Assembly: GCA_965208975.1 (NCBI GenBank)
Contig: CBDBQH010000001.1
Coordinates: 620,001 to 684,000 of the forward strand
DNA from: G963663315 sp965208975
GTDB lineage: Bacteria > Pseudomonadota > Gammaproteobacteria > Arenicellales > Poriferihabitantaceae
Direction: 5' to 3'
DNA length: 64,000 bases
Part shown: in pieces, positions 52,770-62,314 of the stretch
Position numbering within the stretch: position 1 is the stretch's first letter
Layout: the number at the start of each line of letters is the position of its first letter
Position numbers and translations under genes: made by a program
The notes under the pieces: model-generated
Database searches by the model: none
Told to the model about the DNA's origin: nothing
The model's input: the letters and a program-made list of their open reading frames with translations, nothing else

Positions 52770-53909
52770 CTATCCCGATTTTGGCAGCAGAACAATCATA
52801 CTGCCTTGTTCCTTCATGATTCCGGCGGCGCGTTCCGCGCTTTCCCCATGTCCCCAGAATACGTCGGCGCGTAATGGACCACGAATCGCGCCCCCTGTAT
52901 CCTGGGCGATCAGGAGTCGCTGGAACAAACGCTCCGGTTCTCCCGGATAACGGGTTGTCAACCAGACCGGTGTGCCGAGGTCTACCACTGCCGGGTCAAT
53001 CGCGATACTTCGTTCAGGAGTCAATGGTACATTCAGCGAGCCGATGGGGCCGTTTTCGGTATCCGCTCTCAAGACGAAGAAAACGTAGCTCGGGTTTTCA
53101 TTGAGCAGCTCCTCGGCCCGGTGCGGATTTTCGTCCAGCCACTGACGAATCGTGAACAGTGAAATTTCATCCCGCTCCAGTTCTCCCCGGTCCAGCAAAA
53201 CACGACCAATGGGGATGTATGGATGACCATTCTGGTTGCTGTATCCGACCCCGATTTGTGTGCCGTCTGTCAGCTCCACTCTGCCTGAACCCTGTATATG
53301 CAGGAAGAAGACATCGTCCCGATCATCCAGCCAGAGTAATTCATTGCCAGCCAACAAATGGCGGTTGGACTCGATTTGCCGGCGTGAGTAGAAAGGGATG
53401 ATTTTCCTGCCGACTTTCAGCCCTCTGACTCTCTTGTTTTTCAGGGCAGGATACAGACTGCCCAGCTCCACGGTCAGCAGTGAATCCGGTTGCCGGTAGA
53501 TTGCATAGCGGAATCGTTGATCGGGAGTTTTGCTGCCGAACAACAACGGCTCGTAATAACCTGTAATCAATCCTTCGGCCTTGCCTTTTTCGCCATACAG
53601 ACGATGGGGGACAAACCAGGTCTCAAAAAACATCCGAACACTGTCGTCATTGATTTCGTCGGGTTGCATCCGCTCCATGGCCGCGCAGATTTCCCGCCAG
53701 GCTGGTTTGTCCGCCATGGCGATACAGTTATTTTCAAGCGCTGGCCAGATCCGGGCATGTCGATCATCGGTCCAGCCGTCCACCTCGTTCCATTTAATTG
53801 CATCGCCGATTCCCGCTGGCCCGGGTTTGACCAGTGTGCAGGACGTGACCGACCAGGCAACGATGAGCAGAATGATTCCAGCGACAGGGGATGGTACGGA
53901 TTGATTCAT
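52770..53909 (-). CDS. mltA: Membrane-bound lytic murein transglycosylase A
   Basis: 379 aa lipoprotein (signal ending AWSVTSC). The MltA domain contains LITGYYEPLLFGS, FFLHIQGSGRVEL and the 3D domain IAQDTGGAIRGPLRADVFWG with catalytic Asp. The ATG at 53909 lies 4 nt after the TAA that ends the alternative-frame C-terminus of opgB, the spacing expected within an operon. Confidence 0.95.
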   Translation of the reverse strand: MNQSVPSPVAGIILLIVAWSVTSCTLVKPGPAGIGDAIKWNEVDGWTDDRHARIWPALENNCIAMADKPAWREICAAMERMQPDEINDDSVRMFFETWFVPHRLYGEKGKAEGLITGYYEPLLFGSKTPDQRFRYAIYRQPDSLLTVELGSLYPALKNKRVRGLKVGRKIIPFYSRRQIESNRHLLAGNELLWLDDRDDVFFLHIQGSGRVELTDGTQIGVGYSNQNGHPYIPIGRVLLDRGELERDEISLFTIRQWLDENPHRAEELLNENPSYVFFVLRADTENGPIGSLNVPLTPERSIAIDPAVVDLGTPVWLTTRYPGEPERLFQRLLIAQDTGGAIRGPLRADVFWGHGESAERAAGIMKEQGSMIVLLPKSG

Positions 53910-53913
53910 AAAA

Positions 53914-56411
53914 TTACCGGGCCGTCTGATTGCTCCCGACACGGGCGTGGGTGGTGAACTCAAATTCTTCCAGCAACCAGGAATCTATTTTGCCAAGGCG
54001 CTCCGAAATGCTGCCGTCACTTGAAATAATTCCGATATAGGGTTGCCTGAATTCAATCTTGTCCCACTGCTTCAGGCCGGTCCCGGCAAACAACGGTTCA
54101 AGGTCATAATACCCGCAGACGGCGCTGTCGTGCACCATAATCGCAAATCCGTCGAACTCATCCGCGTGAGCTTCAAGAACGGTCTGAAAATCCTGATCCA
54201 GGGGGGGGGGGGGGTGTCTTTTACCGCGCCCAGACAGGTGTCGAGATGGCCGAGTTTGACGGGGTCGGCTTCAACACTGAAACCGACAATCGTTAAACCA
54301 CGTTTCAACTCCAGGTTTTTCCCGGACACAAGATCCAGGATATACGAGCGTCCCGAAGTGATATACGAGCGGCTCCATTTGAATCCGGCGGACTTGAGGA
54401 CAACGTGACCGCGAGCCAGATCTTTTGACTTATCCCGAATCCCGTCAGACGTAAAGGATCGAATGATTCCGTCCAGCGTGGATTCAGGGATTCGTTCGCT
54501 CTCTTCAAACGAAGGATCCAATAGAATCATTTCGTCCAGCATGGACAGGTTTTTTTCATGGAATGCCGGGCTGGCGGGCGCTGCCCGAAATAATTTCCCG
54601 GGTGCGGAAATACGGATGCTGGTGGTGTTGTCATGCAGCGTAATGCGATTGAGATTTTCGTTTCCCAAGGCGCCGTAAACCACGCAGAAATTATCCGGGT
54701 TAAACGGTGTAATCGGCGCCAACCAGGCATTTTGTGAACATTTGTCCACCCACAAAATACGCTGGTCATAATCCAGCTTTCCAATTTGCCTGCGTAATGT
54801 GGAGTGGTAGGAGGGGAACCTTACTTCTTTCACCCCCAGGGTTTTATCCAATACAAATAACGCTGGAAGCTTGATGTGTCTATCCCCAAAAGCCAATCGC
54901 TTCTTTCCCGGATCAACCAGGAAGCCATCGGAAATTTGAGGGTAGTCCCATAGCGAAGACAGGTAGCCGCGGCTCCGGGTCAGCATTTCATCAATTGACT
55001 CCTCTGATTCAGATAACGTGGGTGCGTCTTTCAGCAAGTCCCGGCCAAAACCCAAGCCTTCAACGTTGTCCCCCATCAGATTCAATAAGGTAGGCGCAAC
55101 GTCCAGGGTAGACCCTTTCCTGGTAATCTTCCCCGGACTTGTATTCTTGTCAAAAATCATCCATAAATTACGCCGCTCACCCGTCTCAACTAACTCCGAG
55201 GCGGTAGTTCGCATGGCCAGGTGATCCGACGAAACCACAAACAGGGTGTCTTCGAAGAATTTACTGTCCTTCACATACCGGATGAAATCACCTGCCAGCC
55301 TGTCGGCGCAATGTACCGCATTGAGTATTGGATTGGTTCCATCCTGATAAACCAGATCCTTGCAGGATTTTGCGATATATCCTTTGGGGTGATGCGTATC
55401 CACCGTAAGCGCGAATAACCCGAATGGCTTCTCTCTGGCAGACAGCTCATCAAATCTCTGTTTGACCAGCGTGAACAGGCTGTCGTCGTAAAGTCCCCAG
55501 CCGTGTTTATAACTCCGATCATCCAGAGTACCCACAAACTTGCGGTATCCCTCAACCCGGTCAAAACCATGAGTCCGATAAAACTGGCCCTTACCAGCAA
55601 AAGACAGGATAGCGCCTCCCATATAATTCAGGTCATATCCGGCTTCATTCAGGATATCACCGAGACATTCCGCTCCAGGAAGGAACTGATCCATACCGGT
55701 CATTGCGCTTTCGTTGCCGCTCGGCGTGACCAAAGGGATGCCGCATTGACTGGCTACCATACCGGCTACAGTCCAGCCCGTCCCGTAAACCTGTTGAATG
55801 TTCGTGAAACTCAGGGACTCTTCCTCCAGAGAACGCAGATTCGGCATCAGGCCCGGAAACAGATTTTCATCCAGATAGGTTCGTTCGATTTGCTCCAGGT
55901 ACAGCCAGACGATATTCCTGGGTTTGCCGACAAACTGTACCGGCGCGCTTTTGACAAAAGAATCAGGCGCCTCCTTCGAGGCGGTCCGTTTTAAACTGGA
56001 CTGATACAGCGAATACAGATCGGCAACGGCCGGGTTCAAACCGTAGGACATGCAGAGCGTAATAAAGGCAGCGCCAATCCTGTACTTTCTGTTGATCACC
56101 GAAGAAGCGGCCGAAAAATATCTGAAAGTGACGAATGAAATCACTGAAATGGCGAAAAGGTAGATCAGTGCGCCGATTATCAGTTCACGAAAATCCTCCC
56201 ATGCCGCTCCTTCCATATTAATCGTCAAGTGCCAGGATATTGACTCATCAATACCGGACCCGGTCACGGAATCAGCAAAGTACCAGAGCCCGGACAAGAA
56301 TAATGAACCGAATATCGATATCGAAATCAGGACACGGAGCAGTCTGGAACGGGTACTCCTGCGCCACAAAAAGATCGACACAAGCGCCAGCATCAAGGAA
56401 ACGATGAGCAT
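53914..56411 (-). CDS. opgB: OpgB-like phosphoglycerol transferase, frame split at poly-C (phase-variable or frameshifted)
   Basis: Inner-membrane alkaline-phosphatase/sulfatase-superfamily enzyme that adds phosphoglycerol to osmoregulated periplasmic glucans. Start ATG at 56411 with AGGAG 5 nt upstream; three to four N-terminal helices (LIVSLMLALVSIFLWRR, IFGSLFLSGLWYFADSV, IIGALIYLFAISVISFVTF), then the sulfatase domain with VWLYLEQIERTY, YGTGWTVAGMVAS (nucleophile Thr), VDTHHP and VVSSDHLAM. A run of 14 C (54201-54214) shifts the present frame to a stop at 54072, giving 779 aa. With 12 or 15 C it continues as LDQDFQTVLEAHADEFDGFA to the TAA at 53914, about 831 aa. Confidence 0.85.
54201..54214 (-). 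repeat. Poly-C14 (plus strand G14) in opgB
   Basis: Homopolymer inside the coding sequence. Codon counts put 12 or 15 residues in frame with the conserved C-terminus; the 14 seen here truncates it. Slipped-strand switching or a basecalling error are the alternatives. Confidence 0.9.
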
Positions 56412-56606
56412 GAAACTCCTAATGGGTGAATGGGGGTATTGAACATGCAAAAACGGGTTGCGATTGTATCTGGCGGCAAGACGAAATGAAACGGACAATG
56501 CCGGGTATTTTGTTTGAATTGAATCAGTAAGTATCTTATAGTATCGGCACTTTATGCCGACTCATTACGGGTTACGGCGCACACAATCAAATCAGGGTGT
56601 TGAGTC

Positions 56607-57317
56607 ATGTTGAGATTTGCCGAGGAAATCATGTTGCTCCTGCTGGATGATGAGGGTGGGGAGTTTCTGCGTGTGTCAGAAACATCGCTACAGTGCGCTC
56701 TGGCTGGCGCGGTACTGATGGATCTGGCGCTGGAGAACCGGATCGACACCGATCCGAATCAATTGCTGCTGGTTGATTCGACCCCGACCGGGGATGATCT
56801 GCTTGACCCGACGCTGGCTCGCATCGGACAAAATACCGAGACCAGGGAGTGGTTTCATCGGTTTGTTGACAGCGATGACCGCGCTGCCGGGAAAATCGAG
56901 ACTCATGACGCCCTCTATTGGGTGAAACAAACGGCGGAGAACGCCGAACAGATTCGCGAGGGAGGAATCCGGCGTCTGGTTGAACGCGGTATCCTTGAAG
57001 AGCAGGATAATCGTTTCCTGTGGGTGTTCAGGTCGCGACGCTACCCGATCGTGGATGGCGAAGCGGAACGGGAGGTCAAACTGCGGATCATGGAGGTCTT
57101 GTTCAGCGATGTGATTCCCGATCCGCGTGATGTAGTCATCATCTGTCTGGCTGATGTCTGCGGCTTGTTTCGGGAGATGTTTTCCGCGCGGGAACTGGAG
57201 AGCATCGGGCCGCGTATCTCGCAGGTGCGTAAGCTGGATTTGATCGGCCAGGCGGTGTTACGGGCCATAAATGAAATTGAGATGGGGATCGCCATTGCCA
57301 TGCGCCCCATCATGTAA
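56607..57317 (+). CDS. Bacterial GOLPH3/VPS74-like (GPP34 domain) protein
   Basis: 236 aa. The sequence LRFAEEIMLLLLDDEGGEFL, LQCALAGAVLMDLALENRI and the late segment RKLDLIGQAVLRAINEIEMG resemble the GPP34 family, known in eukaryotes as a Golgi phosphoinositide-binding adaptor. Bacterial homologues are known but of unclear function. The protein is soluble, acidic and lacks a signal or membrane segment. It is transcribed divergently from opgB, with TATAGT at about 56538, and runs 27 nt before smc. An acidic-lipid sensor or adaptor linked to periplasmic glucan or envelope synthesis is inference. Confidence 0.75.
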   Translation: MLRFAEEIMLLLLDDEGGEFLRVSETSLQCALAGAVLMDLALENRIDTDPNQLLLVDSTPTGDDLLDPTLARIGQNTETREWFHRFVDSDDRAAGKIETHDALYWVKQTAENAEQIREGGIRRLVERGILEEQDNRFLWVFRSRRYPIVDGEAEREVKLRIMEVLFSDVIPDPRDVVIICLADVCGLFREMFSARELESIGPRISQVRKLDLIGQAVLRAINEIEMGIAIAMRPIM

Positions 57318-57344
57318 TTTCGGGGTTTTTACTGACTCGACCGG

Positions 57345-60300
57345 ATGCGGCTCAAGAAATTACTGGTGTCGGGGTTCAAATCTTTCGTAGACCCCACCGA
57401 TATTCGTGTGCCGTCCCATCTGGTCGGGATTGTCGGCCCCAACGGTTGCGGAAAATCCAACGTTATCGACGCGGTTCGCTGGGTGATGGGGGAAACATCG
57501 GCCAGGATGTTGCGCGGCGACAATATGGAAGATGTTATATTCAATGGTTCGTCCACCCGCAAGCCGATCAGCAGGGCATCGGTGGAGTTGATTTTTGACA
57601 ATCAGGATGGACAGGCTCCCGGACATTATGGACAGTTTGCGGAAATATCGGTAAAGCGAACCCTGACCCGGGATGACCAATCCCGATATCTGATCAATCA
57701 TGTCAAAACCCGGCGCAAGGATGTCCTCGACCTGTTCCGGGGCACCGGGCTCGGGCCGCGCTCCTATTCCATTATTGAGCAGGGCATGGTCAGCCGTATC
57801 GTTGAAGCCCGTCCTGAAGACCTGCGGATGTTTGTGGAAGAAGCCGCCGGAACATCCAGATACAAGGAGCGGCGAAGAGAAACGGAAACCCGCATCGCGC
57901 ATACCCGTGAAAACCTGGATCGGGTCGCGGATATCGAGAGCGAGCTCGGCAAGCAGCTGAGCCGCTTGCAGAAACAATCTGCCACCGCCGAACGGTACAA
58001 GGTACTCAAATCCGAACAACGGAAGATCAATGGACAATTAAATGTTCTGATGTTGAATCAGTGGAACCGTGAACTGCAAGAACAGGACCGCCTGACCGCG
58101 AAATATGAAAACGAAGTACAGAAATGCCTGGCCCGGCAACGCGAGACACAGGCGGGGCTGGAAGATCTTCGCCGGCGGCAGGCGGATGCTCACGAGGAAT
58201 ACAACCAGGTTCAACAGGAGTTTTACCAGGCATCGGCGAAAATCTCGAATCTGGAACAGAAAATCGAGCATCGCAAGGAGAACATACAGCGACAGACGCA
58301 AGAAATGGAACGGCTACAAGGATTGCGAAATGATTATCTGCGGCAAATCAGCTCTGAAACACAAAAAACTGAGGCGCTGGTTGAACGCCTGGAGGAGATG
58401 CGCCCGGATCTGGAATCTTTTCAGCAGAGTCTCGCGGGCGCTGAAAATCAACTGGCCGAGTCCGGGAAAAGACTGTCCGGTTGTCTGACCGGGATCGAAG
58501 ACCTCAATGAGCGTTCCAGGGAGCCAGCGCGGCAAGTGGAAATACAGAACTCCAGAATGGAGCATCTCCGCCAGCAACGGCGGCGCACCGAACAGGGTAA
58601 AGCCAGACTGACTGAACAGATCACACGATTGTCGGAGCAGGTGTCTTCAACGGACATTGACTCCCTGCGCTTTGAAGCCGGGGAAAAGGAGCGGGAGCAT
58701 GAGCGGGCGGAGAAACAATTTCATCGGTTTGAGCGGGAATTAAAACAGATTTATACCCGGATTGAACAAAAACGGGAAGGCTGGGCCAATCTGCGAACCC
58801 GCCTTCAGGAGGTTACGTCCCGATTGCAGTCGTTGCAGGAAATACAGGCTGCCGCCCTGGGTGCGGACCGCTCGGAGATCGACAGCTGGTTGACGGACAG
58901 TGGCTTTGGCCGTGTTTCCAGACTGGCCAGGAAAATCAAGGTTGCCGATGGCTGGGAGCGAGCGGCGGACCGGGTATTGAATGACTGGTTGAGCGCCTTT
59001 TGTACGAGTCGCATATCAAGCGAGCTGCTTGCGACCCGCCCGGACAGCAGCCTTGCGCTGGTTTGTCCGGATGAGGTGAGTGTTCCCCCGGCCAATCCGG
59101 CGGCGCCGATTCCATTAGCGCTGATGTCCGACCAGATCATTGCAGAGGGATTTCATGTTGCAGGTCTGGTGGCGGGGGTTTATGTCGCTGAAACACTGGA
59201 ACAGGGGCTCAGGTATCGCCAACAATTGAGTGGCAGGGAGTGTATCGTCACCCGCTGCGGCGAGTTGATTGGCGCCAACTGGATACGCTTCGCAAGTCAA
59301 AGCCAGATCGAAACCGGGGTTCTGGTCAGGGAGGACGAAATAGCCCAGCTACTGGATAAAAAGCGAGACCTGAGCGACCGGCTCGAACTGGCGGCAAAAG
59401 AGATTGATTCGCTGAATCTTCTCAGACAGAAAAAGGAAGCGGAATTGGAAACCTGGCGCGGTTGCGTGGCTGATCTGCGCTCCGCTTTGACGGTTGTGCA
59501 TAATCAGTTCAGCCGGGAAGAAACCCGCTATCTTGAAGCCCGTGAGTATCTTGGCAAGCTGGGTGTTGAACTGGATGAACTGGAGACGCAGATTACAGAC
59601 GAAGACGGACAAATGAAAAGCGCCCGGCTATCATTTGAAACGGCGGTGAAAGAAACCGGAGTTTTTGATCAGGAGCGGGCGGCATTGATTGATGTGCGTA
59701 ATCAGCTTGGCCATGAAGTGTCAACAAAGCGGAAGGCGGTAGATGCTCTCAGGGAGCAACATTACAAGCAGGTATTGAGTCAGCAAAAACTGGCGGCTGA
59801 TCTCGATTTAATCAATTCTAATATCCAACGTTATCAATATGATTTGGAGCAAAATGAATCCAGATTATCGGATTTGAGTCAATCTGATTCGTCGCCGGAT
59901 GAATCCGTTTCGGCGCTGGAGGAAAAGCTGGAGCGGTTACTGCGTTTGAGTCTGGAAACCGACAAACGCTTCTCTGCCGCGAAGGCTCAGGTGGCGGAAC
60001 TCGATGGCAGAATCGAACAGGCCAATCAATTGGCCGCCGGGCAGAGTGGTCTGATGGAGGAGGCCAGAATGAATCTGGAACAGCAGAAACTGAGCCGGCG
60101 TGAAGCGCGGGTTCGCCGGGATGCCCTGGTTGAAATGATGGACAGCCAGGGCTGGGATATTGAGGAATGTTCGCTGGGGCTGCCCGAAAATGCGAGCGTG
60201 GAGGACTGGCGGGCCAGACTGGAGATCATTGAGGAGAAAGTGGACCGAATCGGTCCCGTTAATCTGGTCGCGATTGATGAGTTTAATGAACAGACCGAGC

Positions 60301-60860
60301 GCATGGACTATTTACGCAAACAGCGCGAAGACCTGACCGCGGCGCTGAATACCCTGGAACAGGTGATTCAGAGAATTGATCGTGAAACCCGTTCCAGATT
60401 CCGGCAGACTTTTGATACAATCAATGAAGGTTTCAATCGGTTTTTCCCGAAATTGTTCGGCGGCGGCAGCGCCCGGTTGTTTTTGACCAGCGATGATCTT
60501 CTGACTGCCGGGATTGGGGTCATGGCCAGACCGCCAGGAAAGAGAAACACGCATATTCATCTTTTGTCAGGGGGGGAGAAGGCATTGACGGCGGTAGCGC
60601 TTTTGTTTTCATTGTTTGAGCTGAATCCGGCCCCGTTCTGTATGCTGGATGAGGTGGACGCACCGCTGGACGACGCCAATGTTGACCGTTATTGTGAGAC
60701 ACTAAAGACGCTCGCCGACAAGAGCCAGATGATTGTGATTACCCATAACAAGATTACCATGGCCTCCATGGACCTCCTGGTCGGTGTTACCATGGAGGAG
60801 GCGGGAGTGTCGCGGCTGGTTTCGGTGGACATGGAGCGGGCTATGGGCATGGTGGCGTGA
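57345..60860 (+). CDS. smc: Chromosome segregation protein SMC
   Basis: 1,171 aa. Walker A GIVGPNGCGKSNVID (residues 28-42), a long coiled coil, a hinge (about residues 500-660: GRVSRLARKIKVADGWERAAD, SLALVCPDEVSV), a second coiled coil, the signature LSGGEKALTAVALLF and Walker B CMLDEVDAPLDD. It condenses chromosomes as a dimer, with ScpAB elsewhere. Stop TGA at 60858-60860, immediately followed by two MVA mini-frames and zipA. Confidence 0.97.
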   Translation: MRLKKLLVSGFKSFVDPTDIRVPSHLVGIVGPNGCGKSNVIDAVRWVMGETSARMLRGDNMEDVIFNGSSTRKPISRASVELIFDNQDGQAPGHYGQFAEISVKRTLTRDDQSRYLINHVKTRRKDVLDLFRGTGLGPRSYSIIEQGMVSRIVEARPEDLRMFVEEAAGTSRYKERRRETETRIAHTRENLDRVADIESELGKQLSRLQKQSATAERYKVLKSEQRKINGQLNVLMLNQWNRELQEQDRLTAKYENEVQKCLARQRETQAGLEDLRRRQADAHEEYNQVQQEFYQASAKISNLEQKIEHRKENIQRQTQEMERLQGLRNDYLRQISSETQKTEALVERLEEMRPDLESFQQSLAGAENQLAESGKRLSGCLTGIEDLNERSREPARQVEIQNSRMEHLRQQRRRTEQGKARLTEQITRLSEQVSSTDIDSLRFEAGEKEREHERAEKQFHRFERELKQIYTRIEQKREGWANLRTRLQEVTSRLQSLQEIQAAALGADRSEIDSWLTDSGFGRVSRLARKIKVADGWERAADRVLNDWLSAFCTSRISSELLATRPDSSLALVCPDEVSVPPANPAAPIPLALMSDQIIAEGFHVAGLVAGVYVAETLEQGLRYRQQLSGRECIVTRCGELIGANWIRFASQSQIETGVLVREDEIAQLLDKKRDLSDRLELAAKEIDSLNLLRQKKEAELETWRGCVADLRSALTVVHNQFSREETRYLEAREYLGKLGVELDELETQITDEDGQMKSARLSFETAVKETGVFDQERAALIDVRNQLGHEVSTKRKAVDALREQHYKQVLSQQKLAADLDLINSNIQRYQYDLEQNESRLSDLSQSDSSPDESVSALEEKLERLLRLSLETDKRFSAAKAQVAELDGRIEQANQLAAGQSGLMEEARMNLEQQKLSRREARVRRDALVEMMDSQGWDIEECSLGLPENASVEDWRARLEIIEEKVDRIGPVNLVAIDEFNEQTERMDYLRKQREDLTAALNTLEQVIQRIDRETRSRFRQTFDTINEGFNRFFPKLFGGGSARLFLTSDDLLTAGIGVMARPPGKRNTHIHLLSGGEKALTAVALLFSLFELNPAPFCMLDEVDAPLDDANVDRYCETLKTLADKSQMIVITHNKITMASMDLLVGVTMEEAGVSRLVSVDMERAMGMVA

Positions 60861-60883
60861 ATGGTGGCATAATGGTGGCGTAA
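60861..60883 (+). repeat. Tandem MVA-stop mini-frames between smc and zipA
   Basis: smc ends ATG GTG GCG TGA; then ATG GTG GCA TAA (60861-60872) and ATG GTG GCG TAA (60872-60883) follow, each TAA sharing its A with the next ATG, the last being the zipA start. Looks like a duplicated 10-12 bp piece of the smc terminus. Confidence 0.75.
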
Positions 60884-62301
60884 TGAATAGTGATACAATG
60901 AATCTGCAGGTCACGCTGGTCGTCATCGGTCTAGTCATCATCCTCGCCATCTATACCGGCTCCAGAATCATGGAGTGGAAGAGAACGCAGGAGAACGCCA
61001 GACATCCGGGAAACCCGCAGGAAAAAGCAAAATCCCGCAATCTGCTTCACTGGAAGAGGTGGTTCGGGTCTTCAACCGGAGCGGGAGCGGTCAAGGATAG
61101 AGGGAGTGAGATCGAGCCGAATTTCGGGGAAGACGATTTAACCTTCATGAGCGAGACGGATGTCGTTTTTGGTGTGGAGCCTGACGATGCGGACGACCGT
61201 CGGCTGCGTCCCGATGAAATCGAGAATCTGACGGCGCCGGATATGACTGATTCGATTGCGGTATTGTCCGAGTCTGAGGTGGTCGGTCGGTATCCTGCCG
61301 ATATGCCCGATGCTCCGGCTCCTGACCATGCCCAACCCAGGCTGCCCGCAACTGGTGAGTCCGTGAATGAACCCGGGGAGAAGGTGGAAGATATGGAAAC
61401 AGATGATGTAAATGATGTTGCATACGGCGCCGCCGGCCCGTTTCAATATCCGGAAATAGAAGGATTTGCCCGAGTCAGCCAGATTGACTACTGGATCAAG
61501 CTGACCGGAAAACGGGATGTCGGCAGAGAGTCTGCGCTGGCCCTGTATCGGGAAGAAGCCAACCTGATCACCAAACAACATCAGATATTCGGCCAGAAAA
61601 TCCCGAAGAGAGAGTGGTGCACTCTCGAACAGGAAGCGGAGGGTGTCCGTTTTGGTGATTTGATCATTACCCTGCAGCTGGCTGACAAGGATGGGACCGT
61701 CGGCCAGGAAGAACTGGGCCGGTTCGTAACACTGGCTTCAACCCTGGCAAAAGGTCTTGATTATGAGTTCACGCTGATGGCGCCGATTGAGAGCGCCCTG
61801 AGGCAGGGCCGGGCGGTTGCAGATTTCATCCGTTGTTACGATTCCCTGGTCATCATCCATGTCAAGCCAGCGGTTTCGGAGTACTTCGAGGGAGCGGCCA
61901 TCAATCGGTGCGCGGCTCAACTCGGTCTGGAGCGGTCGCCGGAGGGCTTTTTTGTTCGCAATCAATTGGTCAACAAGAACAAGACACACCTCTACTATAT
62001 CGCCAATATGAGCAAGACCGGAGAATTTGATTTTGACAACATCAAGGATATGCAGATTCGGGGGGTCACATTCTTTACCAAACCGGTTCTGCATCGTTCG
62101 CCGGGAGTGGTTTTTACGGAAATGACAGATACAGCCAAGGCATTCGCGGCGCGAATAAAAGGCAACACCTCGGTCTCCGGTCACCATACCCTGTCGCAAA
62201 GCTATGTGGACGAGACCCGGGCGTTGATTGAGAAAAATGCCAGGGAAATGGAGGACTTCGGAATTACTCCCGGAAATGAAGAAGCGATGAGGTTGTTCTG
62301 A
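60883..62301 (+). CDS. zipA: Cell division protein ZipA
   Basis: 472 aa. A short periplasmic N-terminus with one anchor helix (LQVTLVVIGLVIILAIYT), a long acidic Pro/Ala-poor linker, and a C-terminal FtsZ-binding domain (AHNNlike region YYIANMSKTGEFDFDNIKDM, MQIRGVTFFTKPVLH, SQSYVDETRALIEKNAREME). It tethers FtsZ to the membrane. ATG at 60883 shares a base with the preceding stop; a second ATG at 60898 is possible. Unusually long linker compared with the roughly 330-residue E. coli protein. Confidence 0.88.
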   Translation: MNSDTMNLQVTLVVIGLVIILAIYTGSRIMEWKRTQENARHPGNPQEKAKSRNLLHWKRWFGSSTGAGAVKDRGSEIEPNFGEDDLTFMSETDVVFGVEPDDADDRRLRPDEIENLTAPDMTDSIAVLSESEVVGRYPADMPDAPAPDHAQPRLPATGESVNEPGEKVEDMETDDVNDVAYGAAGPFQYPEIEGFARVSQIDYWIKLTGKRDVGRESALALYREEANLITKQHQIFGQKIPKREWCTLEQEAEGVRFGDLIITLQLADKDGTVGQEELGRFVTLASTLAKGLDYEFTLMAPIESALRQGRAVADFIRCYDSLVIIHVKPAVSEYFEGAAINRCAAQLGLERSPEGFFVRNQLVNKNKTHLYYIANMSKTGEFDFDNIKDMQIRGVTFFTKPVLHRSPGVVFTEMTDTAKAFAARIKGNTSVSGHHTLSQSYVDETRALIEKNAREMEDFGITPGNEEAMRLF

Positions 62302-62314
62302 GATCAGTCGCCGG

